64,000 bases of DNA, taken from contig NC_062973.1 of assembly GCF_023078275.1 (NCBI RefSeq), positions 5,734,926-5,798,925 on the forward strand. The letters run 5' to 3'. Numbering within the stretch: position 1 is the first letter of the stretch; every line of letters starts with the position of its first letter. Below the pieces are notes generated by a model. That model was not told where the DNA came from. It searched no databases and saw nothing but the letters and a program-made list of their open reading frames with translations. Shown one piece after another: positions 45,049 to 55,433 of the stretch. The position numbers were made by a program, and so were the translations under genes. The stretch is from Leguminivora glycinivorella (taxonomy: Eukaryota > Arthropoda > Insecta > Lepidoptera > Tortricidae).

Positions 45049-47013
45049 TTACAAACAAAATAGTAAACCATAGATTATACTTTCTGGAATAAGTACCCAC
45101 TTTTTTTTAAATACACAGTAACACCTTAGTTTCTTTTTCCTTTTAATACAACTCCTGCTTTTGCAACATCTGTGAATTGTGGCATTACATGCACTGACAT
45201 CATTTCTTGGACTGTCGTCCGTCGGCTGTATACAACATGTACACGATCTATTGTTTGATGTCTCCATTCTTGAAGCATGGAGAGTCTGCATGGGGCAACA
45301 ACATGAAAACACATTATCGTATGACGTCTGATCATCGACAACATCCTTTAGGAAATGGTCACCTGGTATGAGATTAGCATCCAATCGGGGAGGAGCACAA
45401 ATACATATGTGCTTAGGCGTCTGAGTAACGGCGTAAGTGCTTTGATCCGCCTGGTGTCTATTTAAGGTGCTCTCTGTATCTAGGCAAAAAGCTTCACATC
45501 TACATTTAGATTTGGAAGCATTAACGTGGTCGGTTCTAAGACTTTTCTTGGAGCAAACACATTTATGCAGTTTATGAGACGACTGAGCATTAGTGAAATC
45601 GGTTGCTACGCCGGCATCTGCTTCATATGCATTATCGTGATTAGTTGTAGGGTTGTCTTTGTTTTTCTTGGAACAATAGCAGCTACGATATTTATTCGAT
45701 AAATTATGATCGGTATAATCGGTTGTCTGAGCGGCTTCTGTTTTCGGTGTACATAGATAATTATTATTATTGTTATTATTTCTTAGGCCAGCCGACTGTT
45801 GTCTAGGAGAACCACATGCACATGACTTTTTTGATGTATGAGGTTTAGTTCCACAAGGGCAGCACATACATGTTGACACGACCGAGCATGCTCGATCAGT
45901 TAACCTTTTCGTATTGAGAATATTGCGATGTTTAGAGGATTGGTTCTCATGTGGATATCTCTCCAAATTATATGGACAGGGTCTTTTGTTATGACAATAC
46001 TTCTTGCTATAATCACAACTAAACTGCACGCGACTTTGATCTGGTAACTTACACACTCTTCTACCACAATTCCATGCATTTACTTCGCCTGAAGATGAAT
46101 TTGAGGTGGTGTTGATTCTGCAAGCATTTGTGTTTATATGTTGAGGAGCATATTGCGAAAACTTATGTGTATCATAACTGTATAGGACTTGAAAATCTCT
46201 ATCATAGTTGCTACAATGTTCGTCATTCTTAACTTTTGTTCTAGAACTTCTTTTTTTACTAGAGTGTGCGTTTTCAAAAGAATTCTTATTTTTCCCGAAC
46301 TTTCGTTTTATGTCCTCCAAACTAAGTGTTTTACTACGTGTATATCTTCTCAAAATACCACCTGTAAATATAATACAGGTGTATATGTAGTTATTCAATG
46401 ATTAAATCCGATTGTTATTTTTAATATTACTTGCCTCTAATAAATCTTAACAGAAAGCTTGCATAATGTTAAAAAAATAGTGATGATAACGTTACAGCTC
46501 TTTACTCCCAATTCATCTATATACTTTGAAAAATACACCTTATTACAGTGCAGCATAAAAAAAAATGAAGAATATTCTACTTAGTTTCAAAGGCTCATAT
46601 GGCTTTTCACTGAGAGGGAGAGACATGCGAGAATCCACCATTAATTATGTACGTATACGTACAAGCGTTATTATTTATTATTAATCTACATTTCTTGTCC
46701 GTACTGTACCGCTGGGTCTTGCAAGACGCTTCTCATTTCCCCTACCAATAGCTATGACGGTGATATAATATGCACAATACGTACTGCTGATAGATTTGAT
46801 CGCTATCGCGCTGCCAGATCTACTCTTTTGTACTCCCTTCGAAATCGGGACTGAAGTTCCCTCTTCTTTTCTCGCTATAGACTCGTCTGAGGAGCCCTTA
46901 AACCACTTCTTTACAGAGTTAAAATATCCTATAAATGATGGACTCCTGTACTCCACATTATTATGGTCATCGTCAAAGGTTATTACGTTATACCGTTCGC
47001 CATTATGTTTCAT
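45049..47013 (-). CDS. Two-exon Cys-rich protein, unknown function
   Basis: Exon 1 is 47013-46785 (ATG, MKHNGERYNVITFDDDHNN) and ends at a strong donor A/gtacgt. Exon 2 is 46361-45049, after the acceptor atatttacag. Phases match (1 plus 2), giving about 513 residues across the join IKSIS-S-GILRRYTRSK. The long exon-2 frame has an upstream Met, but the splice gives a better start. Exon 2 has a basic N-terminal region (LSLEDIKRKFGKNK), then scattered CxC and CSKK knots, with two related units around KYRSCYCSKKNK and KLHKCVCSKKSL. It ends in CYCVFKKKWVLIPESIIYGL, a weakly hydrophobic tail. Function unknown. It sits about 100 bases from the 42797-44950 gene on the same strand. Confidence 0.65.
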
Positions 47014-47264
47014 TTTGATTGTTCTTCATATAGACCATCTCATGTACCAAAGTGATAATAAAGCGTTATGCGACCGTGAATGTCGTTTATTTCATTTAAA
47101 ATTATATACATAACGTATTAAATAAAATGTTCCTTATTAAAAACAGCGTAAACTAAGTATATCAAGTTTTATGATGTTGTGACATTTCTGTCACTTCTGA
47201 TCACTTTTGACGTGAGTGAGAGCAATAAAGAAAGAGAAAAGAGAATTGTAACATAACTTTATGG

Positions 47265-47772
47265 AAAATACCAAAAGAAAATACTAAATACGGGATGTTA
47301 AATGACATTTACTATTCAGATTCAGTCTCATCCAGTATTTTCATCATCATCATCAGCAATATAACAGGTAATATTTTATCGACATGATAGGTTGGACATG
47401 TAAATAGTTTTTTTTTTAGTTTCTACCGAGTGCCCTGGTGTCCCTAAAACCAACGCCACAACGAAAATGGGTCATCTGATAAGACATCTGGCAGGAAATA
47501 CCAAAAGAAAATACTAAATACGGGATGTTAAATGACATTTACTATTCAGATTCAGTCTCATCCAGTATTTTCATCATCATCATCAGCAATATAACAGGTA
47601 ATATTTTATCGACATGATAGGTTGGACATGTAAATAGTTTTTTTTTAGTTTCTACCGAGTGCCCTGGTGTCCCTAAAACCAACGCCACAACGAAAATGGG
47701 TCATCTGATAAGACATCTGGCAGGCATGCATGGTCATGGCCAGATGTCTTATCAGATCAGCCATTTTCGTTC
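47265..47772. repeat. 230 bp tandem duplication ending in a palindrome
   Basis: Bases 47265-47494 are repeated at 47495-47724 almost exactly (aaataccaaaagaaaatact onward). The second copy runs into an inverted repeat: gataagacatctggc and gccagatgtcttatc around gcatgcatggtcatg. Confidence 0.9.
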
Positions 47773-47955
47773 TAATCAGGTGATTAGCTATTATTGAACG
47801 AATTTGACCTTTTTTTTAGAAATATCATGGTTTTCAAGATATTGACACTCTTTTACTTCTTTTTCGTTACCTTTTAAGTATAAATTAAACTTCCAATATG
47901 TAAAAAAAAAAACAGAATTTGAAAATAATTGTAGTTTAATTCAAAACCAGCAAAT

Positions 47956-50900
47956 CTAATCAGAGCAAGAAGACAAAAGGAAACACAGGCACAAAAACAA
48001 AATACACGGAATACCAATGAAGCACCCAGCACAGTACACTATCGTGCGACCGAACAGTTTCAGACATTGAGGGCACGTTGTTGGGACATAAGGATACCAA
48101 GGTACAGGGCCTCTCGTTTTTCTACTGGTCCCATAATCATCGTCATAGTAGTCCCCTGATCCATCTCTACTCCCAGCTCCTCTGGGCCCTTCGTATCCCT
48201 CACGCTCGTAACCATGCCTTCTCCTACTGAGTCTTTTGTACTTTGTAGGCTCTTCATCTTCATCTTCATCCTTACCGAAACCGAACAATTTAAATTTTTT
48301 AGGCGGTTCATCGTCATCTTCATCTTTACCGAAACCGAACAATTTGAATTTTTTAGGCGGTTCATCTTCATCCGCACTGTATTTTCTGTATTTTCTAGGC
48401 GATTCATCTTCATCCTTACCAAAACCGAACAATTTGAATTTCCTAGGCGATTCATCTTCATCAACAGTATCCGCATAATATTTTCTGGATTTTCTAGCCG
48501 ACCCAGACCCACTATATTTTCTAGGTGATTCATCTTCATCGGCACTATATTTTCTGTATTTTCTAGCCGACCCACCATCATAACCACCAAATTTTCTGTA
48601 TCCTCTAGATGATGGGCCTTCATCCCTATCGAATACTCCTCCATCACTCCTCCTTTTTTCATAATCATACCTTTTGCCTTTTTTACTCCCGCCCCAGCCT
48701 TCATCCATCTTCTTCATAGATTTTCTTGATACTTCGGACCTACCATCCCCAAATGTTTTGAGTACACAAACACAAGGCGCATTGGACTCGTCATCGCCTC
48801 TCATACTTTTAGATTTTCTTGATAGTCTTGAAACTTTACTCTTGTCAGTTTTGTCACTAAACATTGCCGTTGATTTTGTTATTCCCCTTATTCGGTCTAC
48901 CTGTTGTTGAAGTCTGATTGGCATTTGGGTTTCGCCGTAAGCTCGCTCTGGCTGATAACCACCGCCTCCCGGAATATGTTCTCCAGATTTTATTGACTCA
49001 GTATAACCAGCTGGCCCGACTTTGGTTCTGAATTGTTTGGATGCTTTTGTCGCCCGATCATAGAGTTTGGTCTTGAAGGATCCCTTTGCGCTTGTAAACT
49101 TACCGCCTGGGACCTTATAACCAGGACCACTTGGGACCTGGTACCCTGGACCACTGGGAACACCGGGACCACCGGGACCTCCAGGACCACCGAGACCACT
49201 TGGGACCTGGTAACCGGGACTACCAGGTACCTGGTAACCGGGACCACCAGCGACCTTGTGACTGCGACCACCTGGGATCTTGAAACTGCGACCACCTGGG
49301 ATCTTGAAACTGCGACCACCTGGGATCTTGAAACTGGGACTGCCTGGGATCTTGAAACCAGGAGCGCCTGGGGCCTTATGGCCAGTACCGCCTGGGGCCT
49401 TATAGCCAGGACCACCTGCAACCTGATACCCGGGACCAAAAGGACCACTAGGACCACCGGGACCAGTGGGACCAACGGGTCCACCGGGACCACCAGGAAC
49501 ACCGGAACCACCAGGACCACCAGGAACGCCGGGACCACCTGAGACCTGGTAACCGGGACTACCTGGGACCGGGTGACCGGGCCCACCCGAGACCTTGTAA
49601 CTGGGGCCACCTGGCATTTTGAAACTGCGACCACCTGGGATCTTGAAACTGCGACCACCTGGGATCTTGAAACTGGGACCACCTGGTATCTTGAAACCAG
49701 GACCGCCTGGGACCTTATAACCAGGTCCTTGGACCTGGTACCCGGAACCACCGGGACCACCGAAACCAACGGGACCAGCGGGACCAGCGGGACCACCGGG
49801 ACCACCGGGACCACCGGGACCACCGGGACCACCGGGACTACCGAGACCACCGGGACCACCTGTGACCTGGTAACCGGGACTACCTGGGACCGGGTGACCG
49901 GGACCACCCGAGATCTTGTAACTGGGACCACCTGGGATTTTGAAACTAGGACCTCCTGGGATCTTGAAACTAGGACCGCCTGGGATCTTGAAACTGGGAC
50001 CGCCTGGGACCTTATAACTGGGGCCGCCTGGGCCCTCGTAACTGGGACCACCCGGGACTTGGAAACTGGGACCGCCGGGTACCTTATAACTGGGGCCGCC
50101 CGGAACTTGGAAACTTGGACCCCCTGGGACCTCGTAACTGGGACGACCCTTGGTGCCCATCTTAGTTATGAAGTGCTTGGCTTCTTTAAACGAATACTTT
50201 TTGGGACTTTCTGGTTTAAACACGCCCTCGGGAACAGAACCTAATATTGATTTAGGAATTCTAGCTTGGGCAATTTCGGTATCAATCTTAAGTTCAGCCA
50301 TCTTAGTCTTGTACGCTCGAAGGCCCCTAGGACCATATGACCTAAGCACTTCAGCCTCCAAAGCGTTCAGCTTATCCTTGGAAGAAGGCCTAATCAGTCC
50401 TGGCCTTATCTGACCGATCGTCTCGACTCGGTATGGTGAAGCAATGTTGGCGGCAGCCTTCGCGGCCTTGACTGCTAAAGTTTTTTGCTGTTTAATACGT
50501 TTCTCAATAACTTTTTGTTCTTTTAGAGTCGGCGGTTTTATGGGAGCAGTTGGTACAATACAACATTTTAGTATGTCCGTCTTAGGTAGATCTGGGGTAC
50601 ACCAAGGTAGCATTTTCATAAACTTGCATGGCCCTTGAAGTTCTTTTGGCTTCTTGACTTTCGGTGGAGTTAAGAAACATGCGGCCATATTACCTGCCAA
50701 TTTCATAAAACAACAGGGGCGTGAACACGTGCGGCGTTCTTTGAGTGCTTTAGCTAAAAGTTTTGAGTCTTCTGATTTGGCTGCAATCATCTGCATGCCT
50801 GGCTCTTGCTGGACAGTCCTCGTAGGGAATTTTTTATACAAGTATTTACAAATACCTGCCGGTTTCTTTTCTACTTTAGCGGGTAAGCCTGTACAACTAC

Positions 50901-51870
50901 AAGAGCATTTTATAACCTCTCTTGTCGTTGGTTTGATAAGTCTTGGATCCGGAGTTTTTTCTAGATCCATCCTGGCTTTGGCAATACTTTCCTCTCTAAA
51001 CTTCTGGATCTTCTTATCAATTTCTCTCTCTTTTGCTGCAAGGCGGATTTCTTTCATGCGCAGTTGTTTAAAACAATTGTCACGATTCTTTCTCCGTAAT
51101 TCTTCTTGTTTCTTCAGTTGATTGGCTGATGATTTTGTTTTATCTCTACAGCAACTGCAGTAGTTCAAGTTTTTCACGGTTATATTCGGCCGAGTCATAT
51201 TCTTCATTAATGCATGTTCTTTTTTAATCAGTTCTAATTCCTTCTGACGAAGTGCCTTGAAACAGTTGGCACATTTGGCTCTCTCTGCCTTTGCCTGTGT
51301 AGTTAAGGGACTTTTTGACGCAACCGCCACCTTCATCTTTGCTATTTCTTGTTCCTTTCTAAATAACTCGAATTCTTTCTCACGAAGAGCTTTGAAACAA
51401 TGCTCACAGTTTGTACCGAGTCCATCTTGAGCGCCACTCTTTGGCATATTTGTGAAATGTGTCTTAATCTTTAAAATTTCTTGTTCTTTTCTTAATAATT
51501 GGAGCTCTTTGTCGCGTAGTATATTTATGCAATTATCACACTTTCTTTTACCTGACGGTCCTCCAGGAGGTGTTGACGTATATGTGAGCATTGGACTCAT
51601 TCCACTTGCGTCGTTTATGCGATTAATGAGATCGAAGTTATTTATTCTATTTTGGTTAAATGCCATTCGGTTGGCATACCCTTTGTGAGCACACCATTTG
51701 CAGCAGTCTCCTCGGCTTGATGGAAAACGGCTGCCGCCTCTTCTGACATCATGATCTATTGGTCTAGCTATCTTAACAACAATAGGGCTTTTGGATTTAT
51801 CCGGGAAACATCCATGACATGGCTTTTCAACAGGTCCAATACTGCAGTCTCCTCCAGGTGCGTAAGGCAT
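47956..51870 (-). CDS. Large Cys-pair/coiled-coil protein with collagen-like and acidic repeats and a hydrophobic Cys tail
   Basis: The open frame runs from 51918, but the Met at 51870 (MPYAPGGDC) matches the start of the paralog at 55434-56534 and is preferred, giving about 1304 residues. The N-terminal third has CHGCFPDKSKSPIVVKI and three Cys-pair-headed charged helices (CINILRDKELQLLRKEQEI, CFKALREKEFELFRKEQEI, CFKALRQKELELIKKEHAL). These are followed by NCFKQLRMKEIRLAAKERE, a CSCSC knot and CSRPCCFMKLAGNMAAC. The centre (about 49090-50140) is a Gly/Pro repeat with GGPSFKIP-type units and true Gly-X-Y runs. Then come acidic/basic repeats (DEDESPRKYRKYS, DEDEPPKKFKLFGFG) and a final hydrophobic Cys-rich tail (IVYCAGCFIGIPCILFLC). 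No signal peptide is seen, so the collagen-like part is probably intracellular. Function unknown. Confidence 0.78.
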   Translation of the reverse strand: MPYAPGGDCSIGPVEKPCHGCFPDKSKSPIVVKIARPIDHDVRRGGSRFPSSRGDCCKWCAHKGYANRMAFNQNRINNFDLINRINDASGMSPMLTYTSTPPGGPSGKRKCDNCINILRDKELQLLRKEQEILKIKTHFTNMPKSGAQDGLGTNCEHCFKALREKEFELFRKEQEIAKMKVAVASKSPLTTQAKAERAKCANCFKALRQKELELIKKEHALMKNMTRPNITVKNLNYCSCCRDKTKSSANQLKKQEELRRKNRDNCFKQLRMKEIRLAAKEREIDKKIQKFREESIAKARMDLEKTPDPRLIKPTTREVIKCSCSCTGLPAKVEKKPAGICKYLYKKFPTRTVQQEPGMQMIAAKSEDSKLLAKALKERRTCSRPCCFMKLAGNMAACFLTPPKVKKPKELQGPCKFMKMLPWCTPDLPKTDILKCCIVPTAPIKPPTLKEQKVIEKRIKQQKTLAVKAAKAAANIASPYRVETIGQIRPGLIRPSSKDKLNALEAEVLRSYGPRGLRAYKTKMAELKIDTEIAQARIPKSILGSVPEGVFKPESPKKYSFKEAKHFITKMGTKGRPSYEVPGGPSFQVPGGPSYKVPGGPSFQVPGGPSYEGPGGPSYKVPGGPSFKIPGGPSFKIPGGPSFKIPGGPSYKISGGPGHPVPGSPGYQVTGGPGGLGSPGGPGGPGGPGGPGGPAGPAGPVGFGGPGGSGYQVQGPGYKVPGGPGFKIPGGPSFKIPGGRSFKIPGGRSFKMPGGPSYKVSGGPGHPVPGSPGYQVSGGPGVPGGPGGSGVPGGPGGPVGPTGPGGPSGPFGPGYQVAGGPGYKAPGGTGHKAPGAPGFKIPGSPSFKIPGGRSFKIPGGRSFKIPGGRSHKVAGGPGYQVPGSPGYQVPSGLGGPGGPGGPGVPSGPGYQVPSGPGYKVPGGKFTSAKGSFKTKLYDRATKASKQFRTKVGPAGYTESIKSGEHIPGGGGYQPERAYGETQMPIRLQQQVDRIRGITKSTAMFSDKTDKSKVSRLSRKSKSMRGDDESNAPCVCVLKTFGDGRSEVSRKSMKKMDEGWGGSKKGKRYDYEKRRSDGGVFDRDEGPSSRGYRKFGGYDGGSARKYRKYSADEDESPRKYSGSGSARKSRKYYADTVDEDESPRKFKLFGFGKDEDESPRKYRKYSADEDEPPKKFKLFGFGKDEDDDEPPKKFKLFGFGKDEDEDEEPTKYKRLSRRRHGYEREGYEGPRGAGSRDGSGDYYDDDYGTSRKTRGPVPWYPYVPTTCPQCLKLFGRTIVYCAGCFIGIPCILFLCLCFLLSSCSD

Positions 51871-52253
51871 GGTGAATACTTGTGCTCCTGTTTTATGGTA
51901 TTCAAATATTCTATACACTTATAAAAAGTGCACAAGTTTTTTGTACTTAAAAGCTTTTACCATTTTTTTAGCTCTTTATAAAATTAAGTTATAAAAAACA
52001 TTTTGTTTTAATGATATAAATTTTCCATGTTACTCTGAGATTTGCTTTGATTTGATATATTGACAATTTGTTGTTGACATCGCTATCACTACTATATCAC
52101 TATAATTATACGTTCTGGTTGACATTTTTCTTGCTCATAGACTCAACATAGACTCATACCATAGAGAAATGAGAGGAATGTTATTGTGCAGCACGGACAA
52201 TAAATAAATCAAATAAATAAATGGGGAGTAATGATACTAATGATTTCTTAATC

Positions 52254-52505
52254 TTAAATGAAATAGATACCATACAACAAAGAAAAAGCGATCAAGCCCA
52301 CTGAGAGCGAAGCCAGAGCCAATTTTGCTCGGTCATGAGCGGTATCGCGCCAGCTTTCGCCGACGCCGAGCTCACGGAGGTCTACGTACCTCCACTCTAT
52401 CCGCCCAATAGACTGCTGGACACCCAAAATAACTTTCAGCGAAAATTCTCTATTACATCTTATATCTGAAGGCCAGTCGCCTTTGACCAACTCTAAGACG
52501 AGCAA
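52254..52505 (-). other. Possible LINE tail remnant
   Basis: The 83-codon frame contains VDLRELGVGESWRDTAHDRA, which recalls the C-terminal tail of RTE-like LINEs. The hydrophobic end that follows looks like read-through of the 3' UTR rather than a membrane protein. Confidence 0.35.
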
Positions 52506-52559
52506 TGTGTGCCTGCACCTCTTATATGAATCCTTTGCAGGATTACGATGTAGCGAGAG

Positions 52560-53052
52560 AGATGGTGTTAGTAATCAACCCAGCTCAATAACGTAAGTAA
52601 TCTTTTTATTGCAACTATGATGTGATGAATCCTGTATGGATGCGAGACATGGCCCGTCAAGCAAGTAGTACCAGTAAAACCAGTAGACTCTAGGTGTTTG
52701 TAAAATTATAGGAGTCTACTGGCCACGGATCTCCAATATTAGACGATGGGAACTGACTGGTCAAAACCCTTTAGACAAAGAAATACTGCTGCGGAAATGG
52801 CGCTGGATAGGTCATGTTTTTCGAAGGCCAAACAACCACCTATCCAAGCAAGGGCTGACCTGGAAAATTCCCGGAAAAAGAGGGCAAGGTCGCGTACCAC
52901 CTGGAGAAGCACAGGGGAAAAAGAGGCGGCATCAGTTGGCCTCGGTTGGGTGGAGCTGGAGGAGGCCCTGGACCGCGAAGAATGGAAATCCCTTCTGAGA
53001 GCCCTATGTCCCTGATGAAGGATAACAGGATATCATCATCATCACCATCACG
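52560..53052 (+). repeat. 3' end of an RTE-like LINE
   Basis: The plus strand encodes WRWIGHVFRRPNNHLSKQGL and, in other frames, GKRGQG and LLRALCP. It then ends in (atc)n. The frame is broken. Confidence 0.75.
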
Positions 53053-53219
53053 ATGTGATGAAAAGCAGCTTCTTACAACTCGGAGCATAAGTATCACAAA
53101 TTCGAGTTTTTTCAATCACGAGAAAGCATTGTCGTGTCGTGTCGTCTAGACTAGTCTAGCCTGGCAAACAAAGCAAGCGCATGATGGGCAAAAAGTAGTG
53201 AATATAATGATTCAATTAT

Positions 53220-53440
53220 CTTTGGCTAACTTTTGTCCGCGTTAAATTCGAAATTGCGGAAGCTCCATACAAACATCCACCCCATTTTAGGGAAGTGGGG
53301 GGTTAAAAAGAGACAAAAAGTATGTTACGTTATGTTACTTTATGCCTATGTTACGCTTGATCCCTTCAACTACCTCCACTTAAAAAATCACGTCAATTTG
53401 TCGCTCCGTTTTGTCGTGAAAGAAGGATACTTACTATTTA
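53220..53440 (+). repeat. Dispersed repeat (ttttgtccgcgtta family), diverged copy
   Basis: It shares cttcaactacctccacttaa and cgctccgttttg with 1330-1507. Confidence 0.55.
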
Positions 53441-53704
53441 CTCTATGTTTACGCATTTGTGTTGGCACAACTTTTGGCCATTTTAAACAACTTGAAGGTA
53501 CGTTACTTCTACATTGTTGATTGTGTAAGATTAGCCAGCTAGCCAGCAGAAGTGTCTTCAGAGTAAGTAGAGGTAGGTTATTCAATTTATTTAATTTATA
53601 GAATTGTTGCACAACACTTGAAGAGTACAAATCGAACTTAATGCCAAACGGATGATTACCAACTACATTTTTCCTTATTTTTCTACTATGATATGTAAAG
53701 AACG

Positions 53705-54670
53705 TCATTTACGTTTAAATAAACGACAGCGGCGGCGGGGAGGGGCCTTTTCAAATTCTTCTGCCAGACAAAATCGAGCTTTATTTATTTGTTCCATAGT
53801 ATCACAAGTCCACCACGGCACGTAGGCACCAACTGGCAGAAAGACACAAGCTTCCTGCATCATCTTTTCTCGATACTTTTTTTCAATCTCTTGCTCGGCA
53901 TTTATTATTGCGCATTCGCACGAACAATCAAATAGGGCGTCGAATACGAAAGGTCTTCTTCTAAATGCTAGTTCTTCTTGTAACATTGCCATCTCTTCGT
54001 TAAATTTCTTTTCCCTAAGTTTCTCAAGCGCTTCATCGACTTTTTCCTCCTTTTCCTTCAATTCGCGTTCTTTCTGCTGAACTGCCCTAAAGCAATTTCG
54101 ATCGTTCATGTCTTCAAACTTATTTTTTATGTTTGTCAGGTTTCTTTTAAATATATTCGTACGCTGCCTCTCTAGTTCCAAATCTTTCCATTTTAATTCC
54201 AGTTGTTTTCGTCGGAGAGCGTTGAAGCAAACATCGTTACATGCCTCTAATTTCATTGCCGCTAATTCCTTTTCTCTCTCAAATAGTTCATTTTCTATGT
54301 CTTTTATACCTTTGTAGTCATGTATAATTTCACCATCTTCGTCGTACTTATCTTCCTTTTTTGGAAGAGTTATTAAATCTGTCATAAGTTGAACCAGTTC
54401 AACTTCCTTGTTGTATATCTGACGGTCTTTTTCGTGAATAATTTCCAAACAGGTCTCACAGTTTGTTGGATATTGCTTCTTGGCTGGATCTGGAGGGCCA
54501 ACGCTGGATACTGTTGGGAAACGTTCTACTGTGTGCATGTGGCATGGCTTACCACAATCTCCTTCGTCCTCGTTTTCAAGCCTGGTACGTTTTACAATTA
54601 TAGGCAATTTACTTCTAGTCATTCGACACTTATCACAAGTCTTCTTCCTCTTTGACATGGCGATGGTCAA
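53705..54670 (-). CDS. Cys-pair/coiled-coil protein, paralog of its neighbours
   Basis: A single-exon frame of 321 codons (MTIAMSKRKKTCDKC; an alternative start is the Met at codon 5). It shares the order of modules with the genes on either side: CDKCRMTRSKLPIIVKR, a Cys pair CETCLEIIHEKDRQIYNKE, CFNALRRKQLELKWKDLELE, NCFRAVQQKERELKEKEEK and the Cys knot DCSCECA. It ends basic (PPRRRCRLFKRK). Between 150 and 250 it is a strongly predicted charged helix. It lacks the CCxMKL segment and the C-terminal hydrophobic tail of its larger neighbour. No known domain was recognised; a structural role in a filament or membrane-skeleton assembly is a guess. Confidence 0.75.
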   Translation of the reverse strand: MTIAMSKRKKTCDKCRMTRSKLPIIVKRTRLENEDEGDCGKPCHMHTVERFPTVSSVGPPDPAKKQYPTNCETCLEIIHEKDRQIYNKEVELVQLMTDLITLPKKEDKYDEDGEIIHDYKGIKDIENELFEREKELAAMKLEACNDVCFNALRRKQLELKWKDLELERQRTNIFKRNLTNIKNKFEDMNDRNCFRAVQQKERELKEKEEKVDEALEKLREKKFNEEMAMLQEELAFRRRPFVFDALFDCSCECAIINAEQEIEKKYREKMMQEACVFLPVGAYVPWWTCDTMEQINKARFCLAEEFEKAPPRRRCRLFKRK

Positions 54671-54989
54671 TTTATCTATTTAATTTACAGTGTATTATTA
54701 TTAATTTTTCGATTTTTTTTACGGCTTTATTTTTATTTATTTTAAAGTCGTTTTATGCGGAAACTAAAATTTACAGGTTCTTTTGACAACAATATGCACT
54801 CTGACATTGTCATCAGTCATAAATCAAACTTTCTATTAGTTTCTCTCTATCTTCTATGCAACCAGCTTTGTCTAGTTCGTCTATAAATGATGAGAATAAA
54901 TAGATAAATCATGATAATTGTCATGTGACTTTGAATCATAAGTATTGAATAAATTGATGAATTTAATTTAGTTTGATGTTATAAAATTA

Positions 54990-55175
54990 GTACTTTTTAA
55001 CCTTCGTGTTTAAAACCCTCTCAACGCTCAAGTATTCACTTCTCAAACCTCTCGCTACGCTCGCTGTTCAATATTGGAATCTTTCGCTTGCTCGTTAGCA
55101 TTCATCAATTATATTACGTTCGATTAAACAACAACATTGCCCCCTTTTAAAACCAATAACTATTGTCTGTTTTGT
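54990..55175 (+). repeat. Diverged end of the ataacaaataactatt repeat
   Basis: It contains aacctctcgctacgctcgct and the end ttgccccc...ccaataactattg, related to 5300-5745. Confidence 0.5.
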
Positions 55176-55433
55176 TTTTTGAGCATAGATTCTATAGGTA
55201 TAATTATGAATAATGATTCTAACATCCAGGTAAATGTATCTATTATGAATGTTGAAAGTTTGATTAGCAAGAATAGCGTAGCTTCATACTTGAAGTCGAC
55301 CTAAGTTTACTAAGTCGCGCGCCTAAAGTTTACATGCCTAATCTCAATAGAGGCTTAAATTACAATGCACATTATGAGTACAAAAACATGTATATTTACT
55401 TCTTTACAATAAGTCAAGTGACATGAATTTAAA

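Noticed and set aside
48990..50051. 353-codon second minus-strand frame and plus-strand Thr/Gly frames of 169 and 223 codons
   Set aside because: They are frame-shifted readings of the Gly/Pro repeat; the conserved N-terminal modules belong to the other frame.
52254..52505. Small membrane protein
   Set aside because: The upstream part resembles a LINE C-terminal tail, and the hydrophobic end is best explained as read-through.
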